Shown: in pieces, positions 42,820-51,789 of the stretch | How the letters are laid out: the number at the start of each line of letters is the position of its first letter | Position numbering within the stretch: the first letter of the stretch is position 1 | Assembly: GCF_018614415.1 (NCBI RefSeq) | Contig: NZ_JAGGOO010000109.1 | Span: forward strand, 1-64,000 | Length of the DNA stretch: 64,000 nucleotides | From: Streptomyces sp. ISL-12 | GTDB lineage: Bacteria > Actinomycetota > Actinomycetes > Streptomycetales > Streptomycetaceae | Reading direction: 5' to 3' | The notes under the pieces: generated by a model | What the model was told of the DNA's origin: nothing | The model's database searches: none | Seen by the model: only the letters and a program-made list of their open reading frames with translations | Program-made: the position numbers and the translations under genes

Positions 42820-43482
42820 GTGTCCGTTCTTCTTGAGCAGCCCGCAAGCCTGGTCGCCTACCGCCCGAACAAGCCGACCGCCATGGTGGTCGTGGCCGAC
42901 CCCCGCGTCCGTTCCACCGTCACCCGTCATCTGTGGGCGCTCGGTGTGCGCGACGTCATCGAGGCCTCGTCCGTCGCGGAGGCTCGTCCCCGCATCGGCA
43001 ACCCCCGCGACATCTGCGTCGCCGACGTCCATCTCCCCGACGGCTCCGGTCTGACCCTGCTGTCGGAGACCCGCGCCGCGGGCTGGCCCAACGGGCTCGC
43101 CCTCTCCGCCGCCGACGACATCGGCGCCGTGCGCAACGCCCTCGCCGGCGGCGTCAAGGGCTACGTCGTCACCGGCACCCGCACCAACGTCGGGCTCCCC
43201 ACCCGACCCGGCGCCGCCCCCATCGGTGCCGCCGCCGCCCGCCTCCACCGCCGCCCCCCGGGTGCCCCGAGCCACCCGGGCGGCTACCGCGAACTGTCCG
43301 GCCGCGAGGTCGAGGTGCTGCGACTGGTCGCGGAGGGCCAGTCCAACAAGGCGATCGGCGTCTCGATGGGCCTGTCCGCCCTGACCGTCAAGAGCCACCT
43401 CGCCCGCATCGCCCGCAAACTCGGCACGGGCGACCGCGCCGGCATGGTCGCCGTCGCCCTGCGCACCGGCATCATCCACTGA
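42820..43482 (+). CDS. LuxR/NarL-family response regulator
   Basis: A 220-residue orphan two-component regulator. The receiver-like domain carries Asp69 in ADVHLPDGSGL, though the acidic cluster and Lys region (VKGYVV) are less canonical than in typical receivers. A LuxR helix-turn-helix follows: ELSGREVEVLRLVAEGQSNKAIGVSMGLSALTVKSHL. GTG 42820 is preceded by GGAGG. No kinase gene is adjacent. The gene is isolated by terminators on both sides. Confidence 0.92.
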   Translation: MSVLLEQPASLVAYRPNKPTAMVVVADPRVRSTVTRHLWALGVRDVIEASSVAEARPRIGNPRDICVADVHLPDGSGLTLLSETRAAGWPNGLALSAADDIGAVRNALAGGVKGYVVTGTRTNVGLPTRPGAAPIGAAAARLHRRPPGAPSHPGGYRELSGREVEVLRLVAEGQSNKAIGVSMGLSALTVKSHLARIARKLGTGDRAGMVAVALRTGIIH

Positions 43483-43501
43483 CCCGACCGCCCCCGACCC
43501 A

Positions 43502-43543
43502 CCTGGTGCCCGTCGACGGAACGTTCCGTCGGCGGGCACCAGG
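43502..43543. terminator. 42-bp near-perfect hairpin after the LuxR regulator
   Basis: The palindrome is centred between 43522 and 43523 and pairs over 21 positions with a single non-Watson-Crick pair, starting 20 bp past the stop. It is probably a terminator, but its near-complete symmetry would also suit a protein-binding site. Confidence 0.8.
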
Positions 43544-43687
43544 CATGTCACGACGTGAAGATCATTGGCAGGCGGGCACGGGAGGACGTGAAAACCCGTC
43601 GTGCGGGCCGCGCGAACTGATAGAAATTCGCACCGACGGGCGTCACCTCAAGCCCCTCGCAGTGCCCTCACCCCGAACGGAGCCGTC

Positions 43688-44026
43688 GTGCCCAAACCCT
43701 TGTCCGTCTCGACTTGCTGGGGCCTTGCCGCCACGGCCAGCGTCGCACTGCTGGTGGGCTGCTCGGCGGAGGTGACGCTCGGGACGGAGGCCAAGCTGTC
43801 CAAGGACGAGGTGGCGGACCAGGTGGCCGAGAAGCTCGCCGCGGCGACGGGCCAGCCGAAGCCGGACGTCACCTGCCCCGAGGACCTGGCCGGCAAGATC
43901 GGCACCACGATGCGCTGCGAGCTCACCGCGACCGACGGCACCAGTCTCGGCGTGACCGTCGAGGTCACCTCCGTCGACGGCGACACGATCAAGTACGACA
44001 TCCAGGCCGACGAGACGGTTTCCTGA
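43688..44026 (+). CDS. DUF4333 lipoprotein
   Basis: A 112-residue lipoprotein. The signal ends in the lipobox LLVGC (Cys about residue 23). The remainder is a DUF4333 domain: VADQVAEKLAAATGQPKP, VTCPEDLAGKIGTTMRCELT and VTVEVTSVDGDTIKYDIQAD, a small fold common in actinobacterial lipoproteins with a conserved Cys pair. GTG 43688 has a weak CGGAG site. It precedes the type-VII-like cluster and might be its first member. Function unknown. Confidence 0.85.
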   Translation: MPKPLSVSTCWGLAATASVALLVGCSAEVTLGTEAKLSKDEVADQVAEKLAAATGQPKPDVTCPEDLAGKIGTTMRCELTATDGTSLGVTVEVTSVDGDTIKYDIQADETVS

Positions 44027-44073
44027 ACGGGACCGGACGGGCTCCGCGAGAGGGCATGGGGGAAGCTGATCGC

Positions 44074-44769
44074 ATGAGTGGAATCGAAGCAGTCGTCATG
44101 CTGGTGTGGTGGGCCGGTGTCGCGACTCTCGTCGTGTGGGTGTCCCGGCGCAAGGCCCGCAAGAAGCGGGAGGCACGGGACTCCCACGAGGAGCTGCGGA
44201 CCTTCGCCGAGGGACGGGGCTGGAGTTACGAGGAAGTGGTGGAGCGCCTCGTCGGAGGCGGGCGGTGGTGGCACCGGACCACAGGCGTTCAGGGCAACAA
44301 CGTCATCAGTGGGACCCACCTCGGCTTCGACTTCCGGGCCTACGAAGTCCATCAGAACCACAATGACATGGACGACACCGTCAAGACAGTCAGCGTCCAT
44401 TCCTGCTGGTGCCTGGAGCTAGGTACAGACGTTCCGGACCTGCGCGTCCACCGCGACGGCTTGCTCGACACGCTGGAGCACGGACGCGCCATGAAGGTGG
44501 GCATCCCGAAACTCGACAAGGACTTCCACATCGTCTCCCGCGATGAGGAGCGCGCCCGTGCCGTACTGCTCGGTGGCCTGGCGGAGTTCCTGATGTCCGA
44601 CCGTCGTGCTCCCGAACTACAGCTCCACCTGTCCGACGGCCGCCTGTTCGCCTGGCGCGAGCGGACCGCACTGAGTTCCGAGACTCTCATCGATCCTCTG
44701 GACTATCTCGTCGACGCCGCCAACGTCATGGGGATCAGGGCGCCCGGCCGCCCCGCGCAGGCGCCGTAG
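44074..44769 (+). CDS. Hypothetical single-pass membrane protein
   Basis: A 231-residue protein, not recognised. It has one N-terminal transmembrane helix (VVMLVWWAGVATLVVWV) and a basic cytoplasmic border (SRRKARKKRE). The soluble part includes RGWSYEEVVERLVGGGRWWHRTT and a recurring strand pattern (TVSVHSCWCLELGTDVPDLRVH; PELQLHLSDGRLFAWRER). ATG 44074 follows GGGGAAG; ATG 44056 is an in-frame alternative. Its GC content appears lower than its neighbours, hinting at transfer. It lies directly upstream of the WXG-like pair. Confidence 0.7.
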   Translation: MSGIEAVVMLVWWAGVATLVVWVSRRKARKKREARDSHEELRTFAEGRGWSYEEVVERLVGGGRWWHRTTGVQGNNVISGTHLGFDFRAYEVHQNHNDMDDTVKTVSVHSCWCLELGTDVPDLRVHRDGLLDTLEHGRAMKVGIPKLDKDFHIVSRDEERARAVLLGGLAEFLMSDRRAPELQLHLSDGRLFAWRERTALSSETLIDPLDYLVDAANVMGIRAPGRPAQAP

Positions 44770-44813
44770 TGCGCCTGCGTTATCGTCAACGCGCTCAAAA
44801 AAGGGGGAAATGG

Positions 44814-45128
44814 ATGGGCCAGTTCGATGTCGAGCCGTCCGAACTGCGGTCAGCCGCCGAAAAGATCAGGGACGCCGCAGCCCGTAGCGACGGCGTCAAG
44901 CTCGCCGAACTCGGGAAGTCCAGCGACGACTTCGGCCACGGTGACGCGGCGGAGGAGTTCGGTCTGCTGATGGCAACCTGGACGGAAGCCATCAAGAGCC
45001 CGATGAAGGAGGACGCGGACAACTCGGCGGACAAGCTCGACGCCAACGCCGCCTCCTACGAGCAGGCCGAGCGACTGTCCCAGAACAACTTCACCGGGCC
45101 CGCGATCGTCGGCCCCGGCATCCACTGA
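44814..45128 (+). CDS. WXG100-like / EspC-type small helical protein
   Basis: A 104-residue protein of the ESX-associated type: an N-terminal helix (PSELRSAAEKIRDAAAR), a central turn with FGHGDAAEEFGLLMATWTEAI, and a second long helix (KEDADNSADKLDANAASYEQAERL). No signal peptide is present, as expected for type VII substrates. The start ATG 44814 has AAGGGGG upstream. It is paired with the following large secreted-like protein (6 bp gap) and probably forms a complex with it or with its N-terminal domain. Confidence 0.75.
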   Translation: MGQFDVEPSELRSAAEKIRDAAARSDGVKLAELGKSSDDFGHGDAAEEFGLLMATWTEAIKSPMKEDADNSADKLDANAASYEQAERLSQNNFTGPAIVGPGIH

Positions 45129-45134
45129 CGGGGA

Positions 45135-46337
45135 ATGATGGCGGCACGACTTGGCGAGACCCGGGACCCGCGCGAACTGATCCCGGGCAACCCGTCGAAG
45201 CTCAGCGGCGACGCCGACCGGCTCGACGGACACGCGACGACCCTCGACGGCATCGGGGATGAGCTGGGCTCCGTCCGCGTCCCCGGATGGCAAGGACAGG
45301 CCAGCGAGGCATTCTGGGAGGACTTCTCCGGCCAGAAGACGAAGTGGTACCGCAGCGCGGACGCGCTGGGCGCGGCCGCGCGGGCTCTGCGTGACTACGC
45401 CGGGGTACTGGAGTGGGCTCAGGGGCAGGCCGAACAGGCCATCCTGCTGTACGAGGCGGGCGACGAGGACGGCAGCGAGCGACTGCTGGAGACGGCGCGT
45501 GGCCGTGTCGAGTCGGCGGGTGACACGGCCGCGGGGAAGTTCAAGGCGCAGGGCGGTGGAAGCGACGACGCACCTGACTGGCTCTTCTTCGCGTCCGAAG
45601 CGGCGCAGGACGACTCGGGTCTGACCACTCGGCAGTTCGCCGAGCTGGAAAGGGCACCCGAGCCGCGCGATCTGGGGGCCTGGGGCAACCAGAGGAACCT
45701 GACGCAAGAGCAGCGGGACGCGTTGCGCGAGCACAAGGGACCGGGCATCGCCGTGGCCGGCCCCTCCGCCTCGGGCAACGCCAAGGTCTGGGGCGCCGAG
45801 GCCAAGGGCCACGGCGCGTTCGCGGGCGGTGACGTCTCCGGCACGGCCGGTGTCAACCTCCTCGGCGTCGAAGGTTCCGCCGGGGTCGGCCTCCTCGACG
45901 GCAACGCCACCGCGCAGGCGTCCGGCAAGGCGTACCTGGCCCAGGCGACGGCCGAGGGCAAGTACGAGGCCGGTCTGTTCGCGACCTCCGGCAAGGCCGA
46001 GGTGTTCGGAGGCGCCGAGGCCGGCGTCAAGGGTTCCGTCGGCACGGACGGCGTCCACGTCGGCGGCGAGGCCTTCGCCGGCGCCAAGGCCACCGCGGAG
46101 GGACACGCCTCCGTCGCCGGTGTCGGCGTCGGCGGCACGGCGGAAGCATGGGCCGGTGCCGGTGCCGAGGCGCACCTGGACGCCGGGATGAAGGACGGCA
46201 AGTTCGTCATCGGCGGCGACCTGGGAGTCGGTCTCGGCGTCGGCGGCAAGCTCGGAGCCCAGGTGGAGATCGACCCGGGCAAGATCACCGACACACTCGG
46301 CGACGCCTGGGACGCCATCGGGGACTGGGGCGACTGA
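45135..46337 (+). CDS. Putative type VII-secreted protein with glycine-rich repeat body
   Basis: A 400-residue protein. Residues 10-110 form a WXG-like helical targeting domain: LIPGNPSKLSGDADRLDGHATTLDGIGDEL, then VPGWQGQASEAFWEDFS. A linker follows, and residues about 190-385 are a glycine/alanine-rich repeating region (GDVSGTAGVNLLGVEGSAG, GKAEVFGGAEAGVKGSVG) with strand-turn periodicity. It ends TLGDAWDAIGDWGD, with no toxin domain I can recognise, in contrast to most long proteins of this class. Start ATG 45135 or 45138. Confidence 0.75.
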   Translation: MMAARLGETRDPRELIPGNPSKLSGDADRLDGHATTLDGIGDELGSVRVPGWQGQASEAFWEDFSGQKTKWYRSADALGAAARALRDYAGVLEWAQGQAEQAILLYEAGDEDGSERLLETARGRVESAGDTAAGKFKAQGGGSDDAPDWLFFASEAAQDDSGLTTRQFAELERAPEPRDLGAWGNQRNLTQEQRDALREHKGPGIAVAGPSASGNAKVWGAEAKGHGAFAGGDVSGTAGVNLLGVEGSAGVGLLDGNATAQASGKAYLAQATAEGKYEAGLFATSGKAEVFGGAEAGVKGSVGTDGVHVGGEAFAGAKATAEGHASVAGVGVGGTAEAWAGAGAEAHLDAGMKDGKFVIGGDLGVGLGVGGKLGAQVEIDPGKITDTLGDAWDAIGDWGD

Positions 46338-46419
46338 CCCGTCGCGGGGAAGCCCCGCCCACCTCACCCACCCCCTTCCCGTACCGTCGGACATCCGTAC
46401 CGCAAGGAGTTGATCCACC

Positions 46420-46935
46420 ATGCCGGGCACACTTCCGGTGCCGCTCGAGATCGAGCTTCCGCCGGGCTGGCACTCGGCGCCCCCGGACGAGGTCGGCGCC
46501 CCGCAGGCCGCCTTCGTCGCCCTGCACACGGCCTCCCGGGGCCAGGGCTTCACGCCGAACATCACGGTCACCGGCCACGCCCTCCAGGGCTCGGTGAGCC
46601 TGCACGGCCTCGCGGAGGAGTCGGTGCGGCGGCTGCGCGAGAACGTCGGTGCCGTCGATGTCGTCAAGCGCACCGAGGTGGGCACCTCACCGGCGCCGGG
46701 CCTGATCGACGCCCCCGGGATCGTGCAGAACGTGCGTATCCAGGCCACCGTCGACGGGCAGCCGATGGAGCTGGCGCAGAGCCAGTTCCTGCTGGTGCTG
46801 GAGAACAAGCGGAAGCGCGGTGAACGCGTCGAGATCGAGATCGCGCTGACGGCGAGGACGAGCCAGCTCGGGGACGTCCTGGAGGACTTCCAGGCCTTCG
46901 TCTCCGCCCTTCGCCCGGCCGCCCCCGGCTCCTAG
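46420..46935 (+). CDS. Hypothetical protein, LpqN/DUF1795-like
   Basis: A 171-residue soluble protein resembling the PsbP/LpqN fold: an N-terminal LEIELPPGWHSAPPDEVGAPQAAFVAL strand segment, a central amphipathic helix (GLAEESVRRLRENV) and a C-terminal strand-helix unit (EIEIALTARTSQLGDVLEDFQAFVSAL). No signal peptide. Relatives often accompany type VII clusters and may act as chaperone or cofactor for secreted partners; this is inference. It is 82 bp downstream of the secreted-like gene. Confidence 0.6.
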   Translation: MPGTLPVPLEIELPPGWHSAPPDEVGAPQAAFVALHTASRGQGFTPNITVTGHALQGSVSLHGLAEESVRRLRENVGAVDVVKRTEVGTSPAPGLIDAPGIVQNVRIQATVDGQPMELAQSQFLLVLENKRKRGERVEIEIALTARTSQLGDVLEDFQAFVSALRPAAPGS

Positions 46936-47340
46936 GGTCAGCGGCGGGGGGCGGCCGGCGGACTTGGCCCGTCACGCGTGCCGCGCCGCCGCGGCCCCGC
47001 CGGATCCGGTCGGGTGCGGCCGAGCGCAGTCGGACCGAGTTCCTCGGGGTCGTCGTCGGCACGGAGGCGAGCGGCCGGCTGCCGCATGAGAAGTGGGGCG
47101 GCATCCGCGCCGACGATCTCGTCGACACGCTGGTCGGCATGATCGCCGGCGAGGACCGGCGCGCCTGACGGGAACGGGGAGGTGTCCGCCGACGCCGGGC
47201 ACCGGCCTCCCGCTGGGCTCGCGGGGGCAAGAATCACCCCATAGCGGCGACAACTACCGAGAAGTCGTTTTCGCAGGTCAGCCGAACTTTCGACCGAAAC
47301 CGCAGGTCAGCAGAGCGTCCGGTACAGATACCCTTGACAG
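46936..47340. other. 405-bp gap between the type-VII-like cluster and RNase D
   Basis: The first 230 bp hold only a possible coding remnant (listed separately). The last 110 bp before RNase D are AT-richer, with a TACAGAT-like -10 (47322-47328) and TTGACAG immediately before the GTG; no ribosome site is visible, so RNase D may be leaderless or nearly so. Confidence 0.4.
46971..47168 (+). pseudogene. Possible remnant of a protein-coding gene
   Basis: A frame with protein-like composition (EFLGVVVGTEASGRLPHEKW, then GGIRADDLVDTLVGMIAGEDRRA) runs to a TGA at 47166-47168, but there is no convincing start upstream. It may be the 3' remnant of a deleted gene. I do not recognise the family, and the composition could be chance. 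Confidence 0.25.
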
Positions 47341-48624
47341 GTGACCGACGCCCACGAAACCGCAGCAGACCGTGCACCGCACACCACCGGAGGCGCCCCT
47401 CCGGACGAGACCGGAACTTCTGCTACGGAGGCGCCGATCCCCTTGCTGGAGCCACGGGAGGGCATTCCGCCGGTGATCGCCGACGCGGAGGCGCTCGCCG
47501 AGGTGACCGCCGCCTTCGCCGCCGGGTCCGGGCCCGTCGCCGTCGACGCCGAGCGCGCCTCCGGTTACCGCTACGGCCAGCGCGCCTACCTGGTGCAGCT
47601 GCGCCGCGAGGGCGCCGGGAGCGCGCTGATCGACCCGGTGGCCTGCCCCGATCTGTCCGGGCTCGGCGACGCGCTGAAGGACGCCGAGTGGGTGCTGCAC
47701 GCCGCCACCCAGGACCTGCCCTGTCTGCGGGAGATAGGGATGGTGCCGACGCGGCTGTTCGACACCGAGCTGGCCGGGCGGCTCGCCGGGTTCCCGCGGG
47801 TCGGCCTCGGCGCGATGGTCGAGAGCGTCCTCGGCTTCGTCCTGGAGAAGGGCCACTCCGCCGTCGACTGGTCCACCCGTCCGCTGCCCGAGCCCTGGCT
47901 GCGCTACGCCGCCCTCGACGTGGAGCTCCTGGTCGACCTGCGGGACGCGCTGGAGAAGGAGCTGGACCGGCAGGGCAAGCTGGAGTGGGCCCGGCAGGAG
48001 TTCGACGCCATCGCCTCCGCGCCGCCGCCCGAGCCCCGCAAGGACCCCTGGCGCCGTACGTCCGGCATGCACAAGGTGCGCCGGCGCCGGCAGCTCGCCG
48101 TCGTCCGGGAGCTGTGGCAGACCCGGGACCGCATCGCCCAGCGGCGGGACGTTTCGCCGGGCAAGGTGATCGGGGACGCGGCCATCGTCGAGGCGGCCCT
48201 CGCGCTGCCGCCCAACGTGCACGCGCTGGCCCAGCTGAGCGGCTTCGGGCGGGTCAACCGCCGGCAGCTGGAGCAGTGGCAGGCGGCGGTCGACCGGGCG
48301 AGGGAGCTGTCGGAGTCCCAGCTGCCGCAGCCGGGGCAGCCGGTGACCGGTCCCCCGCCGCCGCGCGCGTGGGCCGACAAGGACCCGGCCGCCGCGGCCC
48401 GGCTCTCCGCGGCGCGGGCCGCGATCACGGCCCTGGCCGAGGAGCTGAACATGCCGCAGGAGAACCTGATCACCCCGGACACCGTGCGCCGGGTCTGCTG
48501 GGAGCCCCCGGCGCCGGCCGACGCCGGGTCGGTGGCCGCGGCGCTGGCCGCGCACGGCGCCCGGCCCTGGCAGGTGGAGCAGGTGACGCCCGTACTGGTG
48601 GCGGCGCTGACGAAGGAATCCTGA
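47341..48624 (+). CDS. rnd: Ribonuclease D
   Basis: A 427-residue 3'-5' exoribonuclease trimming structured RNAs. The DEDDy exonuclease core has VAVDAERASGYRYGQRAYLVQL (Asp-x-Glu), ATQDLPCL (second Asp) and DWSTRPLPEPWLRYAALDV (Tyr/Asp). A C-terminal HRDC domain follows with RRRQLAVVRELWQTRD. GTG 47341 is used; the N-terminal 35 residues are Thr/Pro-rich. The gene ends 6 bp from a convergent sugar permease gene. Confidence 0.93.
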   Translation: MTDAHETAADRAPHTTGGAPPDETGTSATEAPIPLLEPREGIPPVIADAEALAEVTAAFAAGSGPVAVDAERASGYRYGQRAYLVQLRREGAGSALIDPVACPDLSGLGDALKDAEWVLHAATQDLPCLREIGMVPTRLFDTELAGRLAGFPRVGLGAMVESVLGFVLEKGHSAVDWSTRPLPEPWLRYAALDVELLVDLRDALEKELDRQGKLEWARQEFDAIASAPPPEPRKDPWRRTSGMHKVRRRRQLAVVRELWQTRDRIAQRRDVSPGKVIGDAAIVEAALALPPNVHALAQLSGFGRVNRRQLEQWQAAVDRARELSESQLPQPGQPVTGPPPPRAWADKDPAAAARLSAARAAITALAEELNMPQENLITPDTVRRVCWEPPAPADAGSVAAALAAHGARPWQVEQVTPVLVAALTKES

Positions 48625-48630
48625 CCACCG

Positions 48631-49461
48631 TCACTTCGTCGCTCCGCGCGTGAAGCCGTTGTAGATGAACCGCTGGAGGAAGAGGAAGACGATCAGTGTC
48701 GGCAGGATGACCAGCACCGCTCCTGCCGAGATCGTCTCCCAGTGCGCCCCGAAGGGCCCCTTGAAACGGAACAGCGACGTCGAGATCACGCCAAGATCCT
48801 CGGAGGGGAGGTAGAGGAAGGGGATGTAGAAGTCGTTGTAGACGGTGATCCCCTTGACGATGACGACGGTCGCGATCGCGGGCCTCAGCAGCGGGAAGAT
48901 GATCTTCCGGTAGATGGTGAAGGCGTTGGCGCCCTCCACCCGGGCCGCCTCGTCCAGGGAGACGGGGATGGACCGGATGAACTGCAGGAAGATGTAGATC
49001 GACACGATGTCCGTGCCCATGTAGAGCAGGACCGGCGCCCACAGGCTGTCGAACATGCCGAGGCTGTTGACGATCTGGAAGGTCGCCACCTGGGTGGTGA
49101 CCCCCGGGACCAGCGCGGCCACCAGGAACAGCGCCAGCACCACCTTCTTCATGCGGAAGGCGAAGCGGTCGATCGCGTACGCCGCCATCGACCCGATGAG
49201 CACCGTCCCGCCGATGGCGAACAGCAGCACGAAGGCGGTGTTGCCGAAGGCCCTGAGCATCCGGCCGTCCTGGAAGGCGGTCACGTAGTTGGCAAGGTTG
49301 AACGGGTCGTCGGGCAGGTCCAGCGCGCCCGACCCGTCGGCCATCTCCCCGGACGTCTTGAGCGAGGTCAGCAGGACGACGGTCAGCGGCAGCAGCACCA
49401 CCAGTGCGGCGCCCGCCAGCGACAGGTACACCAGGGCACGGGCCACGGCGCGGCGGGTCAT
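48631..49461 (-). CDS. Carbohydrate ABC transporter permease (MalG type)
   Basis: A 276-residue inner-membrane permease with six hydrophobic segments. The EAA loop is SLDEAARVEGANAFTIYRKIIFPLLRPA, the ATPase contact site. ATG 49461 overlaps the upstream permease stop. No ATPase gene is encoded here, so the importer probably shares a general MsiK-type ATPase encoded elsewhere, as in other Streptomyces sugar systems. It works with the 49458-50402 permease and the 50402-51718 binding protein. Confidence 0.93.
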   Translation of the reverse strand: MTRRAVARALVYLSLAGAALVVLLPLTVVLLTSLKTSGEMADGSGALDLPDDPFNLANYVTAFQDGRMLRAFGNTAFVLLFAIGGTVLIGSMAAYAIDRFAFRMKKVVLALFLVAALVPGVTTQVATFQIVNSLGMFDSLWAPVLLYMGTDIVSIYIFLQFIRSIPVSLDEAARVEGANAFTIYRKIIFPLLRPAIATVVIVKGITVYNDFYIPFLYLPSEDLGVISTSLFRFKGPFGAHWETISAGAVLVILPTLIVFLFLQRFIYNGFTRGATK

Positions 49462-50402
49462 ACCGGCTCCGCCTTCCGGTCGGACTTCTCGTCGGGGTCG
49501 TCCGGCACCAACCGCCGCTGCACCCAGGTCACCGCCAGGACGATCAGCAGCAGCACCACGGCCGCCGCCGAGGCGAGCCCCGTCTTGTTGAACTGGAACG
49601 CCAGCTTCACCGTCTGGATCACGAAGGTCTCGGTGCCGGTCGCCCCGCCGGTCATGATGTACGGGATCTCGAAGACCGCCAGCGAGCCGGAGACCGAGAG
49701 GATCACGGTCAGCCCGATCACCGGCCGGATGCTCGGCGCGATGATGTACCGGAACTGCTGCCACCGGTTCGCCCCGTCCAGTTCGGCCGCCTCGTACAGC
49801 TCCCCCGGGATGGACTGGATGGCGCCCAGGAAGAGCACGAAGTTCAGCCCCGTGTAGCGCCAGACCGACACCCCGGCGAGCGAGACGTTGGCCGACGTCG
49901 ACGTCCCGAGCCAGGCGCGGTCGCCGTCGTGGCCGAAGAGGCTCAGCACCGAGTCGAGGGTGCCGCCGTCCTGGAAGAAGTACAGGAAGACGAAGCCGAT
50001 GGCGACGCCGTTGATCAGGTACGGGAAGAACAGCACGCCCTTGAAGAAGTTCCGGAAGCGGACGTCGAAGCTGAGCACCGTGGCGAAGTACAGCGCGGCG
50101 GTGATCTGGACGACGGAGGCGGCGAGGTAGTAGCCGCTGACGAAGAAGACGCGGAAGAGGTCCTCGCGGGTGAAGATCTCCGCGTAGTTGCCGGCGCCGG
50201 TGAAGTGCAGCTCGGGGCTGACGCCGTCCCAGTCGGTGAAGCTGTACGCGACCATGTTGGCGATGGGCGCGTAGGTGAAGACGATCAGGAGGGTGAGGGG
50301 GGCGAGCAGGAACAGCCAGGGGGTGGGGGTCCATCGGCGCCCTCGGGGACGCGGGACCGGGCCGGAGACGGGAACCGGCATCCTCTCGGTGGTGTCCGTC
50401 AT
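49458..50402 (-). CDS. Carbohydrate ABC transporter permease (MalF type)
   Basis: A 314-residue permease with six transmembrane helices; it opens TPTPWLFLLAPLTLLIVFTYAPIANMVAYSFTDWDG. The EAA loop is ELYEAAELDGANRWQQFRYIIAP. The start ATG 50402 overlaps the binding-protein stop (ATGA). It pairs with the downstream MalG-type permease to form the pore of a mannoside or manno-oligosaccharide importer. Confidence 0.93.
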   Translation of the reverse strand: MTDTTERMPVPVSGPVPRPRGRRWTPTPWLFLLAPLTLLIVFTYAPIANMVAYSFTDWDGVSPELHFTGAGNYAEIFTREDLFRVFFVSGYYLAASVVQITAALYFATVLSFDVRFRNFFKGVLFFPYLINGVAIGFVFLYFFQDGGTLDSVLSLFGHDGDRAWLGTSTSANVSLAGVSVWRYTGLNFVLFLGAIQSIPGELYEAAELDGANRWQQFRYIIAPSIRPVIGLTVILSVSGSLAVFEIPYIMTGGATGTETFVIQTVKLAFQFNKTGLASAAAVVLLLIVLAVTWVQRRLVPDDPDEKSDRKAEPV

Positions 50403-51718
50403 CAGGAACCCGCCGTCTTGCGGGCCGCGTTCCACTTCTCGCTGAGCCCTTCGAAGAAGCCGTCCAGGTCACCGTCGGCCGCGCCCCGGGCCAGGTCGAC
50501 GAGGTCCTGGCGGTAGTCGGGCTGGTAGATGCCGACCTCGGAGGCGTTGTCGATGGCCTTCACCTCGGCGCCCTTGCTGTCGTCGAGGTCGATGAGCTCG
50601 ACGCCCGCCTCCTCGTACGGCTTCAGCAGGTCGGGCAGCGGGGCGTCCTTCAGCGGGGAGAGCGCCAGGTTGGCCGCCGCGTAGCCGGACTTGTCGGTGA
50701 ACCAGTCGATCCAGGCGCGGGCGGCGGCCTTGTGCTCGGAGTGCACGTTGACGGCCTGCTGGTAGTCGGGCGAGGTCACCGCGCAGAACGTGCCGTCCTT
50801 CTGCGCCGGGAACGGCATGAACCCGATGTCGTCCGGATCGGTGCCCGCCTGCTGGGCCGCCTGCCGCATCTGGATCACGGCCCAGGAGCCGAGCCACATG
50901 GTGGCGATCTCGCCCTTGGCCAGCTTCGGCTTGGAGCCCTCCCAGTTGGTGGTGGTCGGGTCCTTCTCGATCAGCCCGGCGCTGACGATGTCGTGCAGCA
51001 GCGTGTCGCCCACCCGCAGATCGGCGCCCTCGGCCCACGGGTCGCCCTCGGCGAGCCTGCTGGTGGCCCCGGTGTCGCAGCCGACCGAGCCGTTGACGTT
51101 GGTCCACTGGGTCAGCGGCCACATGTCCTTGAAGTTGGTGTAGTACGGCACGGCGTCGGTCTTCGCCTTGACGGCCTTGAGGTCGGCGAGGAACTCGGCC
51201 GGGGTGGTGGGCCAGTCGGTGATGCCGGCCTGCTTCCAGACCCGCTTGTTGTAGACCATGCCCGGGACGACACCGATCGAGCTCTGCCCGTAGACCTTGC
51301 CGCCGACGGTGGCGTAGCCGGTGAAGCGGTACTTCTCCGACAGCTCGTCCTGGCTGCCCAGCGAGGCGAAGAAGCGGGGGTAGTCCTGCTTCCGCACCAC
51401 CGCCGGGATCATCAGGACGTCGCCGTAGTCCTCCGTGTTCATGCGGATCTTGACCTCGCCCTCGTAGTCGGTGAGGCCGTCGAACTCGACCTTCACCTTC
51501 GGGTAGGTCTTGTTGAACTCGGCTGCGTACTTCTTCATCGTCCCGTCCTGCACCAGGTCGGTCCGGTGGGTGAGGACCGTGATGGTCCCGGAGACGTTCG
51601 CCGGGTCGCCGGGCGCCTCGGCGTCCGCGCCCTCGGAGCTTCCCCCGGTGCCCGTGCAGGCCGAGGCCAGCAGGGCGAGGACGGCGATCGATCCGGCGGT
51701 GAAGTTGCGGCGGTTCAT
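50402..51718 (-). CDS. Sugar ABC transporter substrate-binding lipoprotein
   Basis: A 438-residue extracytoplasmic binding protein. The signal peptide MNRRNFTAGSIAVLALLASAC ends in a lipobox (Cys about residue 20), followed by an acidic linker and a typical family 1 solute-binding fold (ITVLTHRTDLVQDGTMKKYAAEFNKTYPKVKV). Context with a beta-mannosidase suggests mannosides. ATG 51718 (MNRRNF) has GGAG 9 bp upstream; ATG 51724 is closer to the site but poorly spaced. It diverges from the mannosidase gene. Confidence 0.92.
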   Translation of the reverse strand: MNRRNFTAGSIAVLALLASACTGTGGSSEGADAEAPGDPANVSGTITVLTHRTDLVQDGTMKKYAAEFNKTYPKVKVEFDGLTDYEGEVKIRMNTEDYGDVLMIPAVVRKQDYPRFFASLGSQDELSEKYRFTGYATVGGKVYGQSSIGVVPGMVYNKRVWKQAGITDWPTTPAEFLADLKAVKAKTDAVPYYTNFKDMWPLTQWTNVNGSVGCDTGATSRLAEGDPWAEGADLRVGDTLLHDIVSAGLIEKDPTTTNWEGSKPKLAKGEIATMWLGSWAVIQMRQAAQQAGTDPDDIGFMPFPAQKDGTFCAVTSPDYQQAVNVHSEHKAAARAWIDWFTDKSGYAAANLALSPLKDAPLPDLLKPYEEAGVELIDLDDSKGAEVKAIDNASEVGIYQPDYRQDLVDLARGAADGDLDGFFEGLSEKWNAARKTAGS

Positions 51719-51789
51719 GTGCATCAGCTCCGTTTCGGGCGGACGAGCACGCATGTGGTTGGCCGGTTCCGCACTCTGACAGCGCGTAC

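Noticed and set aside
42785..43054. Overlapping 89-codon frame at the start of the LuxR regulator
   Set aside because: It is a +2 frame of the regulator with poor codon usage and no ribosome site.
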